Positions 40,191 to 51,668 of a stretch of DNA of 64,000 nucleotides are shown here, piece by piece. The DNA comes from Liopterus haemorrhoidalis (Eukaryota; Arthropoda; Insecta; Coleoptera; Dytiscidae). The position numbers were made by a program, and so were the translations under genes. The notes beneath the pieces are model-generated. The model did not search any database, had not been told where the DNA came from, and saw nothing but the letters and a program-made list of their open reading frames with translations. Where the stretch lies: assembly GCA_963971575.1 (NCBI GenBank), contig OZ020622.1:29046301-29110300 (forward strand), written 5' to 3'. Position 1 is the first letter of the stretch. The number at the start of each line of letters is the position of its first letter.

Positions 40191-40831
40191 ACATCACGCT
40201 TATTTCATTTGAGAAGGCTTAAACCATAGATTCCCAACGGGGGCGGTTCCGCCCCACAGTGGGCGCTAGAGCTTTTCAGGGAGGCGGTAGCGGATCCAGA
40301 GGAAAATGGGTGGCGTTAAGGCAGTCAGTGGGGCCGTGGCGTACCTATTTAAGAAATTAATAATAAAATACTTTGAAAATATTGTTTTCAATAATAAACA
40401 TTTTATCTGTCTATCCTCTATCTAAATCTAAAATTTTCTTCTTATTGTTATCGAGTAAATAAGCATTAAAAAGTTTAAATTAGCAATATGTATACGTCCA
40501 AAATGATCTGTCACTAATCAATGTCTTTAATGTAACCAAAATTGACTTCCACTAATGACTTAGCTCATCAAACCTTACTTCTAGTTAGATGCTTTATCTT
40601 TATAGTTTTAACTCCGTTCCTACATTATAGGAACGCTGACTCATTAGTCAGCGACAGTTTGCGGACCGGAAGTCTCCACCCACTCTCCGCACGCGCCTTA
40701 CCAAACGCCTTACCAAAGGCGGTGCAGGGTTATTTTTGTGTGCTTCGCAAATATTTGTTTCGCCTTATTTGTGACTGATAACTGGTAAAAGTTATTAGAA
40801 ATTACAGTTTATTATATACTAATAATTTAAA

Positions 40832-40846
40832 CTTTTATTAACTACA
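40832..40846. repeat. LINE D target duplication, left (CTTTTATTAACTACA)
   Basis: Fifteen bases identical to 46774-46788, exactly at the 3' end of the minus-strand LINE. Confidence 0.93.
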
Positions 40847-41151
40847 GTTAGTTAGTTAAAAGTTTTTGGCGCACAGCAACAAAGGCTATTTGCGCCTAAC
40901 GCAGCCCATATAAATGACTAGACTATATATTAAAAACAATATATTAGACTATAAATAAATAGATAAAATCATTAAAGATACTCATACTCAATAAAAGAAA
41001 TCTTGCACTGACAAACACAAATAAATAATATAAAAAGTCTGTTCGAAAATTTGAACAGACTCAGGGTGATGGTAAGAGGCTGTAAAGGAACCAATTACCA
41101 TCGAATATCACAGTCAATAAATAGAAACACATTAAAATAAGGTGCAAGACT

Positions 41152-43956
41152 TCACACATAAAACAATAAGTTCGATTCTCTCAGGAAGAGTACCAGCCTG
41201 TCCATGAGTACCCTGTCGTCACCTAAAGCAACTGACAGGTCATAGCACAGGCCTAACCTCTCCCTGACATCCTCGAACTGTATACACTCAGTTAAAAAGT
41301 GTAACACAGACAAATCTGTGTTACACGTCTCACAGATAGGGGACTCTTCTCCTCGAAGGAGGTGTCCATGGGTCCACCAACAGTGACCTATACGAAGGCG
41401 TGTGATGGCGGTTTCCTCCCTGCGGTTAATCCTGCAGGAAGAACCCCATGGTTTAACGTCTCCCTTAATCTGTCGCAACTTAACGTTCTGCGTGCGGCTC
41501 CATTCATGTTGCCACATGTCTAAAACCAGATGTTTCAGATGACTCTTTGCGTCATCTGGAAAAACGAAACTCACATCAATCATAGGTCTGTGAGAGGCAG
41601 CTTTTGCAGCTGCATCTGCCGCTTCGTTGCCTTTAATACCAACATGTCCCGGTATCCAAAACAGCTCTATCCTCACATTCTGAGCATTCAGATTGTGGAG
41701 TAGCAACCGGATCTTTAGTACAAGAGGATGCACTGGATCTGGATCTTGGATACTGTTCAGAGCGCTCAGCGAGCCCGCCAAGATAACACTTGACCGACTT
41801 TGCTCTGAGGAAACAAAACACAGGGCCTTGAAAAAAGCATACAGCTCAGCAGTGTACACACTCGTTATAGAGTGCAGACGGTACTGAAACTGTTGGCGTG
41901 GACTCCAAACAACGAACGCACACCCAACCCTGGTTCCGGATTTTGATCCGTCAGTAAAAATGACAGTATCCTCGAACCTAGGGACCAGTGTTCTTTGTAA
42001 CTCATGTTGGTATTCGATAGGCAACGTAGTATCTTTATCAAACCTAGTTAATGTGAGGTTCACAAGTGGACGCGGTAGCGTCCATGGTGGAACAGCACAC
42101 AAAACGAAACTTGCCATTTCAGGCATTATAAAATCAATATCGCCCAAAATGTCGATAGTCCTCAGACCAAAAGGCCTATTGGCTCTTGGTTTTCTGTCAT
42201 AAGTCTCTGCATGCCTATTTTGTAGAATAGGGTCATAAGCGGGATGATCTGGCTTGGCACTAAGTGCAGCCATATATCGCAGAGATAGAATTTTACGACG
42301 ACTGTACAGTGACGGTTCGCCTGCTTCACACAGCAGGCTTAGTATTGGACTGGTGCGAAATGCACCTGTGGCTAATCTAACCCCAGTATGATGTACAGTG
42401 TCAAGAATTCTAATCTCTTGGTGTTTAGCTAACCCATAAGCTAGACATCCATAGTCCAGCTTAGAGCGCACTAGAGAACGATATAAACGTAACATGACAG
42501 TGCGGTCTGCACCCCATGTCTTGTGACTGACGACCCGCAACAAATTGAGCGACTTTTGGCATTTTTTCTTAACGGGCAAAAAATGTGCCCGCCAAAAAAC
42601 GAGACCCAGAAATCCGGCAGTATCGGCAAATGGTAACTGTGCTCCATTTAGCGTGAGTGTAGGGTTGGGATGAACATCCCTTTTCCTACAAAAATGGACA
42701 CACACAGTTTTGCTGGTCGAGAATTTAAAGCCATTTTCGGTTGCCCATGTAACGAGACGATTGATGGTCAGCTGGAGCTGACGTTCGATTGTACTAGTCT
42801 TTTGTCCGGCGACAAAGATACCAATGTCGTCGACAAATATCGAACTCTGTACAGGTAATCGAATACATGAAGCTGCACCGTTAATGGAAATCAAAAATAG
42901 CGTAACGCTCAGTATGGAGCCCTGTGGGACCCCATTGTCCAGTGCGAACATTTGTGACAGGGTATTTTCGATCCGCACCCTGAAGTGTCGGTTCGACATG
43001 AAGTCTTTTATAAAGAACATCAAGCGTCCCCGGAGACCCCAGGAATGCAGAGTACGGAGAATACCGTAAATCCATGCAGTGTCATAGGCTTTCTCAATAT
43101 CGAAAAACACAGCTACCAGGTGTTTGTTTTCAACGAAAGCATTCCTGATAGCTGTCTCTATTCTGACCAGATGATCTGCTGTTGAGCGGTGACGGCGAAA
43201 GCCGCACTGTGTGTTGGCCAGCAAGTCGTTTGATTCTAAAAACCAAATCAGACGCTTGCTGATCATTCGCTCCATGAGTTTGCAGAGACAACTGGTCAGC
43301 GATATAGGTCTATAGCTAGAAGGCAAGTGTTTATCTTTCCCGACTTTGGGGATAGGAACTATATGAGATTCCTTCCACTTGGTCGGGCACTTGCCCTCAG
43401 TCCATATCCTAGTATAGACATTCAAAAGCCTAGACTTAGATGATTCCGGAAGATTTCGGATCATACGATAATGTATCGCATCTGGACCAGGAGAGCTATC
43501 CTTACACTTTGACATCGCGCTATCTAGCTCTTCACGAGAGAAAAGCAGGTTGTATACCTCGTCATCTCTGGAGAAGCAATTAAGAGGTATAGACTCTAGA
43601 CCTGTTTTACGAGTTAAAAACTCGGGTGGGTAGTGTTGAGAGCAAGAATTAAATGCGAAATGAGACGCCAAAGTGTAAGCAATTTCGACCGCTGAGGTAA
43701 CTACGTTACCATTTACCGATAAGCCAGCAATGGTTGTAGCTGTATTTAAGCCGGATATTTTCCGGACCTTCTCCCAAACTTTGGCCACTGGAGTGGCAAC
43801 TGTAACGGTGCATACGTATTTGCGCCATGATTCGCGCTTGCTTTCTTTCACAATCCTCTTAGCACGAGCTTTCGCTCGTTGGAAAGCTATCATGTTTTCC
43901 TCTGTTGGACAACGATGGAATGTATTGAAGAGGTGTCTCCTTTCACGTAGCTCCAA
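41152..43956 (-). pseudogene. LINE D reverse transcriptase and RNase H part of ORF2
   Basis: About 934 codons in one phase, cut off from its endonuclease by the deletion near 43920. RT motifs include PIPKVGKDKHLPSSYRPISL, FFDIEKAYDTAW (first palm Asp), NGVPQGSILS and SIFVDDIGIF (FVDD catalytic pair). RNase H has IFTDGSKSGTRVG (first Asp), a Glu in YTAELYAFFKAL, and WIPGHVGIKGNEAADAAAK. LAGSLSALNSI has GS where most copies, including the second copy at 63.6 kb, have the catalytic Asp in LTDSLSALNSI. The C-terminus has a Cys-rich CETCNTD...C. The missing RNase H Asp is another sign that this copy is dead. Confidence 0.9.
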
Positions 43957-44645
43957 GTCGCTTTGGTTCGCTGGGATTCGGTAACAGTATTGAACAGAGG
44001 CCTTAAGAGGATTGGAAAGTGATCACTACCGCAAAGGTCGTGATGCACATCCCATTTGAACAACGGAGCGATGGCTCCTAAAACGACGCTAAGATCTATG
44101 GCACTGAATGTACCCGTTGCTGCACAGAAGTGCGTGGGTCTGCCGCCGTTTAAAAAGCTCAAACTCAAATCGTTCAACATATTCTCCAGGTGACGTCCCC
44201 GTCGATCGTTCCGCACCGATCCCCAACACACATTGTAGGCGTTAAAATCGCCTAGTAGTATGAAGGGTGGTGGGAGTTGATCGATGATGTTCACGACATC
44301 TCGGATGTCAGTTCGAACACCAGGGGGAAGGTAGATAGAACAAATCGTCACCTGGAGGGGAAGTGCAACACGAACTGCTACGACCTGCAACTCCGTGTCA
44401 ATGTCTACAGGATTGTGGTACAATGTGTCTCTAACGAGAATTGCCACGCCGTCACATGCTCTTAACCCCGTAAGGAAATCCGTGCGAAACACGGAGTATC
44501 CCCGAGGAGAGAATGTGTCGGTTTCGTTGAAGTTTGTTTCCTGTAGACAAACACACGAAGGAGCAAAATCTGATAATAAAAGTCGCAGTTCTTCGTAGCG
44601 CTGATATACACCGTTACAGTTCCACTGGAGTAGTGGGCCGTTCAT
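43890..44645 (-). pseudogene. LINE D ORF2 endonuclease part
   Basis: ATG 44645. LLQWNCNGVYQRYEEL, CLQETNF, LGDFNAYNVCWG and LCGSDHFPIL are endonuclease motifs with the SDH catalytic end. After the SDH motif only about 20 residues follow before the RT frame takes over in another phase (overlap 43890-43956). The ~80-100-residue linker normal in this family (with the DW.LF and PWW.. motifs) is missing, so an internal deletion has joined the two parts out of phase. Confidence 0.8.
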
Positions 44646-44848
44646 TTCTATTTAGGGGAGTTACCCCGCAACATAATGATCTTTGGTTTACCCTTTGGTT
44701 GCGGGTCTACAGCCATTTTCTCGGCTACACTTTCATTTGGTAGTCCAGGTGTTTTGATGGACACACTGGACTCCTTCCTTGATTGTTTGGCTCTCACTGG
44801 TATCCAGTGAGAACCGATCAGTATCCGAGTCCCTTATCAGTATCCTTT

Positions 44849-46072
44849 TCAGCAGTGACCGATGAGGGCTTTGTAGAAACGACCATTCTCTGGTCGCTTC
44901 TCGTTTGTGGAGAAGACTGTGGGGGTCTTCTCCTTAGGTGGTTGGGAGAACTGAGGTTGAGTGCGTTCTCCTTTAGGCGAGGGGGATTTATTCAGACCCG
45001 ATCCCCCAGGTTGTAGGGTCTGAATACTGGTCTCTTGGACCGATTCCGCCACCTTTTCTGTTCCGGAATTCTTCGCAGTTAATCCTACCGCTTTAACTAT
45101 CGGACGAGGCACTGATTCTGTCTGTGTCTGGACGCTTGTTGTCTTCTTTGCTGCCACTTGTGCGAAGGATTTCGCAAAAGTGACCGGCGCAGTCTCTTTA
45201 TACTTTCTCTTGGCGTCAAAATATGGTATCCTATCGTGCGTCTTGATGACCTGGATAGCCTTCTCCTCTAAGTACGTTGGGCAGTGGCGTGAAGTAGAGG
45301 CATGCGCCCCTTTGCAATTTACGCAGTGTGCCGCGTTTGGACAGGTTTCAACATCATGTTGGTCCTGTCCGCAGTTGGCACAGATAGAAGATTTGCCACA
45401 ACGACTAGAGGTGTGACCGTAACGCTGGCACTTATAGCATCGCATCGGGTTGGGGTAGTAGGGGCGAACGTTACAAACGTTGTACCCCACCCTTACCGAT
45501 GTTGGACACTTGGTGCCAGCGAAGGACACCACCATAGAGATCGAAGGCTTGCCGTTCCGGGGGTTGAGCTTCTTGCATTCCACGACACCTTGCGATGCCA
45601 TTTCCTGCACAAACTCTTCCTCCGTAACATACGCAAGGTCACGATCCGTTACGACGCCTTTGGAAGTATTCAGTGCCTTATGTGGCTGTACTGAAATACG
45701 AAATTCACCAAACTTTTCACACTTCTGAAGCGTTGAAGAAGCCTCAGTTTCGCATTCAATAAGCAATGTACCATCCGACAGTTTTCGCACCGATCTTATA
45801 CCAGTTGCACACGTTTTTCCCAGCGTTCGGGCAACAAAGAAGGGGGACATCTCTTTAAAAGACTTTCCCTCTTCTTGCACCTTCACAACAAGAAAACGAG
45901 GCACTGGCGCACAAAACTCCACAGTTCTGTCAACCTTCTTTGCAGAAGGCCTTGCACATCCCTCATCGGATGACTGAGCATCACGACGAGGTCTCTTATT
46001 TGATTTTTTACGGAGTTTACTCTCAACCTTGGCGGAATTTAAAGAAAAATTATCCCTCCGGGTAGTCGCCAT
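44849..46072 (-). CDS. LINE D ORF1 (gag-like) with three CCHC knuckles
   Basis: 407 residues, ATG at 46072. N-terminal basic region (RKKSNKRPRR), then an RRM-like central part (ATGIRSVRKLSDGTLLIECE). Three zinc knuckles follow: CYKCQRYGHTSSRC, CANCGQDQHDVETC and CVNCKGAHASTSRHC. The tail is Thr/Lys/Gln-rich. It packages LINE RNA. No lesion seen. Confidence 0.9.
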   Translation of the reverse strand: MATTRRDNFSLNSAKVESKLRKKSNKRPRRDAQSSDEGCARPSAKKVDRTVEFCAPVPRFLVVKVQEEGKSFKEMSPFFVARTLGKTCATGIRSVRKLSDGTLLIECETEASSTLQKCEKFGEFRISVQPHKALNTSKGVVTDRDLAYVTEEEFVQEMASQGVVECKKLNPRNGKPSISMVVSFAGTKCPTSVRVGYNVCNVRPYYPNPMRCYKCQRYGHTSSRCGKSSICANCGQDQHDVETCPNAAHCVNCKGAHASTSRHCPTYLEEKAIQVIKTHDRIPYFDAKRKYKETAPVTFAKSFAQVAAKKTTSVQTQTESVPRPIVKAVGLTAKNSGTEKVAESVQETSIQTLQPGGSGLNKSPSPKGERTQPQFSQPPKEKTPTVFSTNEKRPENGRFYKALIGHC

Positions 46073-46773
46073 ACCCGTATACTAAGTTTCATCACCCTGC
46101 CATGCCCACCCACCAGGGAGCCCCACACAGGGGACGTTGACCGCAAACCGGCTCATTGCACCAGGCATGTCAGGATGATATAGCATCGGAGGCAGTAGTC
46201 ACGGGCTGCTCGACCCGCTCGAGAACCAGTAGTAACCAACTCTGGAACCTTGCGAGCTGCAGCCGCTCCCAAAGACCCCCGAATACTTGTCTAGTGGCAC
46301 GGCATTACCCCGGCATCCACGATCCAGTAGTGGAGCCACTCTATTCATGAACCGTGACACCAGCCGATTGACTGAGCTGACCAGACTCAGCCTCCCGTTT
46401 TACCGAATCCGAGGCCAAAGAAGGCGTGTTGGGATCGTACTGTCCGCGGGCAGCAGTCTCCCTCAACCGACCAGGATCCTCTTCTCCGGCGTTACGGGTC
46501 TCCACGCACGGCAAACACGTGGGTAGGAATTTAAATGGGAGATAAAAGAGACAACAGATAAGCCTATTCCTACAATCGGCTTCTCTGAATTGTCTCCTCC
46601 CAAATGATATGTGATTCAGGGTACGTGGGATCATCAGGCCCAAAAGCTCTATATGGTCAGGTGATGCGACCATTATGAACTTCCCTTGCGTGATTGAGGG
46701 TACGCGGGATAATCAGGCCCGAAAGCTCGACAAATGGCCAGGTGTTATGGCCATTATGAACTTCCCCTGCGGG

Positions 46774-46788
46774 CTTTTATTAACTACA
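46774..46788. repeat. LINE D target duplication, right (CTTTTATTAACTACA)
   Basis: Second copy, immediately outside the 5' end of the LINE. The match fixes the element length at 5,927 bp. Confidence 0.93.
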
Positions 46789-46960
46789 AGTTTCGCCATA
46801 TTTATTTATTTATTTGTGAGTAATAAGTGATAAAAGTTATTAGACATTACAGTTTATTATAAACTAATAATTTAAACTTTTATTAACGACAAGTTTCGCC
46901 TTATTTGTGGGTGATAAGTGATAAAAGTTATTAGACATTACAGTTAATATTAATTAAGTA
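46789..46960. repeat. ~105-bp repeat units beside LINE D
   Basis: Two units (AAGTTTCGCC...GATAAAAGTTATTAGACATTACAGTTTATTATA) start near 46787 and 46889. A third lies at 40753-40846 on the other side of the LINE. They are therefore an array the LINE jumped into, possibly internal repeats of the hAT element that encodes the ZBED-like gene. Confidence 0.7.
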
Positions 46961-47020
46961 TATCTATAAATCCGTTAAAAAGTTATTTCATTGAAACCGT
47001 TGCAAATTTTGTCTTTCAAA

Positions 47021-47893
47021 ATGTATGAATCTAAGAAGAAGTGCCGACAGTACAGTATTGAGTATTTGAAATATGGATTTACATACTCTCCTACGAACCA
47101 ATCATTACCTATGTGTTTAATTTGCCAAAAAGTATTTTCAAATGAAGCCATGAAGCCTTCTAGGCTACAAGACCATTTGAATAAAATGCATCCTGATAGA
47201 AAGGACAAAGATTTATCATAATTTCAAGGACTGGAAAAGAAATATTTAAAACAACCAAATATATCAACCCTTTTTGCGTCGTCTTCTAAACAGGAAGATG
47301 ATGGACTACGAGTTTCATATAATATTTTGTTGGTAATTGCAAAAGTGGAAAAACCACACACAATTGGCGAGGAATTAATCTTGCCTGCAGTCAAAGAAGT
47401 ACTTAAAACTGTTCTTCATCATAAGACTCCATCAGATATCATCAGAAAAATTCCTCTGAGTAATAATTCAATGCAAAGAAGAATAGATGAAATGGCAAAA
47501 AACATTGAAATATCCTTGAGCGATTACTTGAAGACATGCAAATTTTTGATTCAACTCGTTGAATCAGCTCTAACAAATAACGAAGCACTACTCTTATCAT
47601 ACGTACGATTCATAAAAGAAGAAAAAATATGCCAAGAGTTATTATTTGCAAAAAATTTGGAAACCGATACAAAAAGAGAATCAATATTTAATATCATGAA
47701 CAAGTTTTTTCAAGAGAAAGAAATTCCTGTTTGTAATATTTAGTCAGCTGCTACTGATGGTGCTCCAGCAATGACGGGGCGTCATAATGGTTTCATATCG
47801 TATTTGAAACAAGCAGTACCAAATGTACTCGCTGTACATTGTGATATTCATCGACAGCATTTGGTTGCAAAAAATCTGAATGAACGCCAGTAG
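47021..47893 (+). pseudogene. hAT/ZBED5-like transposase relic
   Basis: ATG 47021. BED-type zinc finger: CLICQKVFSNEAMKPSRLQ with H...H in DHLNKMH. The same phase continues past stops at 47219-47221 and 47741-47743 with IPLSNNSMQRRIDEMA, a hAT dimer-helix region, then TDGAPAMTGRHNGF and HCDIHRQHLVAKNL, typical of ZBED5-like hAT proteins. It ends abruptly near 47893. The rest of the catalytic domain is missing. Such proteins move hAT elements; this one is a relic. Confidence 0.8.
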
Positions 47894-47939
47894 AGGATCT
47901 AGGCACGTTCTGCTTCATTTCAAGGTCACATAGACACTT

Positions 47940-48025
47940 TACTTCCACATTTTACTTTCTCGTCCATCCCCTTCCTCATTTTACTTTCTCGTCCCATCCC
48001 CTTCCTCATTTTACTTTCTCGCCAC
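47940..48025. repeat. ~35-bp C/T-rich tandem repeat
   Basis: Three units of CATTTTACTTTCTCG(t/c)CC followed by ATCCCCTTCCT. It lies between the hAT relic and the spliced gene at 48.4 kb. Two copies of a GTTAGAATGTG-type phrase (48144, 48236) follow. No gene in this gap. Confidence 0.75.
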
Positions 48026-48422
48026 ATCGCCAGGTGTTTTCAAGAAGGTCATATTTTTCAGATCTCCGTGTTAAGCCCGAGGCGAGTTGCAACCCTAATT
48101 ACACACCCCGCCCCTATCCTAAGCCTAGACATGTTATTGTCGTTAGAATGTGAGAATTTTATATAAAAATGAAAATATTTCCGTTACAAGGATACTTAAC
48201 TTTAACAGTACAATCTACTAATTAATCTCGTTAAACGTTAGAATGTGGAGGCCATATTTACTTTCTATAAAAATGAAAACATTTCCGTTAGAAGGATATG
48301 TTGAGTCTATAATTCTATTTACAATCCATTGCGAATTCGTTGGGAAAAACCTTTATAATGAATACTTTTGAGATATGTGCACAGTCTTGAGACTATCACA
48401 CACGCACACATACGTCACAGTC

Positions 48423-48821
48423 ATGTTTTATGTGAAACTCGTGGATGTGTACGATGTTTATAAACTAGTTCAGGATTTAGTGCCTAAATTGAATCTGCAG
48501 GGTTTTCAGTCAGATCTATTTTATGTAACAGATGTGCAAAATAATCAAATAACTGAAACTTTATGTATGAATTTTAAGGAAAATATTGGCGAAGTAATAT
48601 CTGCCATATTATATGAGACATTCGATCCGCCTGTAATTGCTAGGTTCGTCATCGGAAAATACTCGCTGATTCGAATATTTTTATGTTCTTAGGAAAATAT
48701 GGAACGATTTATTGGTAGACTTGGTTATGAAACAGATATACCAACGTGGGCTGAAGCATTCAAAAATTTTCCCGAAGAACACGATTGCCATCTTAAACAT
48801 ATTATGTATGAGTATTTATGA
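48423..48821 (+). CDS. Small two-exon gene of unknown function
   Basis: Exon 1 is 48423-48632 (ATG 48423) and exon 2 is 48693-48821, giving 112 residues. The 60-bp intron (48633-48692) has GTAATT donor and GTTCTTAG acceptor and joins phase 0 to phase 0. Without splicing, exon 1 runs into a stop at the end of the intron. The protein begins with a hydrophobic, Asp/Tyr-rich part (FYVKLVDVYDVYKLVQDL) and ends in a compact aromatic and acidic section (WAEAFKNFPEEHDCHLKHIM). I do not recognise it. The intron size is the same as in the Polinton genes here, so it could belong to a further element or to the host. The two-exon model is inferred from the sequence only. Confidence 0.5.
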
Positions 48822-49429
48822 CCATAATAATTAATAAATAACATTTAATAAAAAATTTAATGTTTTTCCTTTATAATCATTTCACGTTACGTATGTTAAA
48901 ATAATTTTGTAACTGTGTTACATATAAATAAAAAATCTTATTGAAGTATAAAATACCATTTCGATTTCTAAATAACAATTAACCTACTAACCGTTCCGCT
49001 TCCCATATTCATTTTCTATTTAGTCTTTGGTATAAATGCAACTAGTAAAGTGCTAACAAAATAGGTCTGTGATTAAAGTCAAGAAGAATTTTACTTGTAT
49101 GTTTATTAAAAGTGGTTTTACAAAATAGTGATCCTATGTTTTGTTTAAATTGTATCGAAGAAAAGCATTAAGAATAACAGACTCTTGTAAGTACATAGTT
49201 ATTTTAACACAAAATCTGTTTTATAATAAAAACCTTCATGTATTTTTACCCTATATCATTAATATGAAATACAAACTACTAATAAAAGTATTTATTTACA
49301 AAATTTACATATACACATACATTTCTTACAATAACTTAATAACTTACAATAAAATACATGAAAATATATACATATGTTAAAAGAAAATAACAAATAATAT
49401 AACTAAAATTACAATAAGAAAAAATACTA

Positions 49430-50010
49430 TGTATATATGATATATGCTACCACAACACAAGTCTTTCAACGTTAGAAGTTGGTAGGAACTATAAAGTTTT
49501 ATAGTTAGACAAGAAAAAACAAAATTCGGGATAGAATTTTGGTTGGATTTGAGGAATTCAACTCTTTTTAAGAAGTTAAAATCTAGGAGCAAGTTCTTAG
49601 TTCAGTCGATCGGGGGAAAATTCTTCTCAATGCAGTAAACGAGGCTACGTTAGCCCTCATGCCTTGAGTTCACCGTACACAGCGTTGACCGAGACTAACC
49701 GTTCACTATACAGAGCCGTACTTGCACAATTTTTAATTAATCTCACATTCCTTACAGTACTCTTAAGAGTTAAACTGTGTCTCTTTGAACGTGTACTGTA
49801 AAATAATTAAAAAAATAATTTAAACTAAAAACACAATAAGAAAAAAAAATTAATATCTCTATATATGTATGATATATGCTACCACAACACAAGTCTGAAA
49901 AAGTCTTTCGACGTTAGAAGTTGGTAGGAACTATAAAGTTTTATCGTTAGAGAAGAAAAAACAAAATTCGGAATAGAATTTTGGTTGGATTTGAGGAATT
50001 CAACTTTTTT
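49430..50010 (+). repeat. ~140-bp direct duplication (49430-49570 and 49863-50010)
   Basis: Both copies carry GATATATGCTACCACAACAC, ACGTTAGAAGTTGGTAGGAA and TTTTGGTTGGATTTGAGGAA. They lie ~430 bp apart. The stretch 48822-49429 and the spacer contain no gene I can support. Confidence 0.85.
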
Positions 50011-50095
50011 CTTGGGCGACGTTTCACCGAAAAATTTAGTGAAATTAAATAAAATTGTTGCAGAGGGGGGACCTGTCGAGGGAAACTGAATAAAG

Positions 50096-50170
50096 CAATA
50101 GATTTAGAGTTTGTGGAACAATTGTTAATTAATGTCACGTGTACTGCAAAATAAATAATAATAATAATAA
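50096..50170 (+). repeat. Paralogous empty site of the piggyBac insertion
   Basis: GTTTGTGGAACAATTGTTAA followed by TTAATGTCACGTGTACTGCA is uninterrupted here. The same two halves flank the piggyBac element at 52866-59901, on each side of a TTAA. Confidence 0.9.
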
Positions 50171-50215
50171 TAAAATAAGAAAAAAGAAATTTAAATATTA
50201 CTTTAGTAACAAGAA

Positions 50216-50354
50216 CTGTTCGTCGTCGTAGATTAATTTTAAAAGAAGTGTGTCTCTTTAAATGAAACATGCACTGCAAAATAATAATTTTTACAGTGCA
50301 CGTTTCATTTTAAATTACACACTTCTTTTAAAATTAATCTACGACGACGAACAG
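50216..50354. repeat. Inverted repeat with ~65-bp arms
   Basis: Arm CTGTTCGTCGTCGTAGATTA... at 50216-50280 is matched in reverse by 50291-50354, with a 10-base AT loop. The outer ~38 bp of each arm are a near-perfect match. A weaker version lies at 60066-60190. It may be the fused ends of an inverted element, or a hairpin. Confidence 0.85.
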
Positions 50355-50588
50355 TGGTATTTCGCTCCTCCGATTCTGAATCCGATTCGTTATCCGTAAA
50401 TCCATCTTCATGATACATCCACACACCATGACATAAAAAAATATATAAAATATTTTATTGCCAGGCAATTAAAGTACAATTTAAAAAAAAATTAAATTAC
50501 ATAGTGGTTATACATATGCCTAATTGTATTTCTATGTATTCATGTATAAATATTTTATTATTATTATAAAACAGTGTTTAACACTATG

Positions 50589-51168
50589 TTACCACACACA
50601 ATTAGTTACGCCGGGAAAAAGGGCAAAACCCAGCACTTTGATACCATGACATAAATCCTTGGTGTATAGATAATCAAACAAAGGTGTTTTTAAACATAAT
50701 ACACACCAGTTTTCTTTTTTCCATACCACATTTCGTACGAAACAAGAGGGATTTTTTATAAGATCATGGCAAGTGCGATGCCAGTATTGATCGCCAACCG
50801 CCATAGAATTTTTGTTGTTGCATCAAGCACACATATAAGAAGATGTTCCACGACGTGAGCATTTTCATATCGGGAATATCGAATGTGAAACGAGAAAACT
50901 TCAGCGAGAGATTCAGGTAAATCTTCCAAATTAAGCTGCATACTTTTGATAAATGTTTCGAGTGGGAATGGTGCGAACTCATCACGATAAGCTCGGGACA
51001 GAGATCAAAGTCTTCTAAATTTTCTTTTGGTTTTATTTTTTTATCATTTGACCACCAATCTAAAGTTAGATCTCTGTAGATTGTTTTGGGAAGTTCTTGT
51101 TTCACAATGCTCCAATGCCCCTGATACACTTCACGTACTTCTAATTTTGCTTGTTCGTACAAAGACAT
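50589..51168 (-). pseudogene. Decayed gene of a Polinton-C-type element, function unknown
   Basis: Minus-strand frames from ATG 51168 continue through phase changes near 50940 and 50760 to a stop at 50589. The N-terminal part has LYEQAKLEVREVYQGHW and LPKTIYRDLTLDWW; the C-terminal part has WHRTCHDLIKNPSCF and WCVLCLKTPLFDYL with Cys/His that could bind zinc. The same start is found at 60331 in front of the Polinton C genes, which suggests that this region is a scrambled second copy of Polinton C's left end. Function not recognised. Confidence 0.5.
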
Positions 51169-51184
51169 GGTATGTACTTACTGG

Positions 51185-51545
51185 TATGTATTGTGTTGAG
51201 TGATTTTTGCTTAGAAGATCTTGATGCCTAAATGATCTTTTTTGCCCAGATCTTGATGCAGGCCCCAGAATTTTTAATTCTTCAGCGATGTACTTACTCC
51301 CAACTCTCACAATCTGCTGGGAGTGATGGTGTTGGGAGATTTTCGCCTTGAAGACCAGATCTTGATGCAGGCCTCAGAATTTTTAATTCTTCAGCGATGT
51401 ACTTACACCCAACTCTCAAGTAAGTACATCGCTGAAGAATTAAAAATTCTGGGATCTGCTGGGAGTGATGGTGTTGGGAGATTTTCGCCTTGAAGACCAG
51501 ATCTTGATGCAGGCCCCAGAATTTTTAATTCTTCTGCGTTGTTAA
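51185..51545. repeat. Promoter-proximal repeat cluster with inverted unit
   Basis: Units of TTAATTCTTCAGCGATGTAC and TTTTCGCCTTGAAGACCAGA occur three times, one of them inverted (51419-51455). A shorter version is at 60370-60530. They lie upstream of the decayed gene's ATG in both places. Confidence 0.8.
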
Positions 51546-51668
51546 AAAACTTTTTAACAGATTCAGGGTGAACCTTTAATACGTGCTTAAACTATTCTTT
51601 TACACACGATGTGATGGATCAAATGGGCACGTTACATAATGATGTGCAAAATTATTTTGTTTTAACAT

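Larger units (their letters stand above)
40847..46773 (-). mobile_element. I-type LINE D, nearly full length, with 15-bp target duplication
   Basis: ORF1 (46072-44849), endonuclease (44645-43890) and RT-RNase H (43956-41152) in order on the minus strand, with a 3' end of AACT repeats (GTTAGTTAGTTA as read on the plus strand). RNase H after RT places it in the I superclade (I, Nimb and relatives). The 5' region (46074-46773) has two direct copies of a GCGGGA-TCAGGCCC-AAAGCTC block (~46630-46770). Confidence 0.92.

Noticed and set aside
40229..40300. GATTCCCAACGGGGGCGG as left end of the hAT element encoding the ZBED-like gene
   Set aside because: It resembles a hAT end, but I found no inverse copy to the right of 47893 nor an 8-bp duplication.
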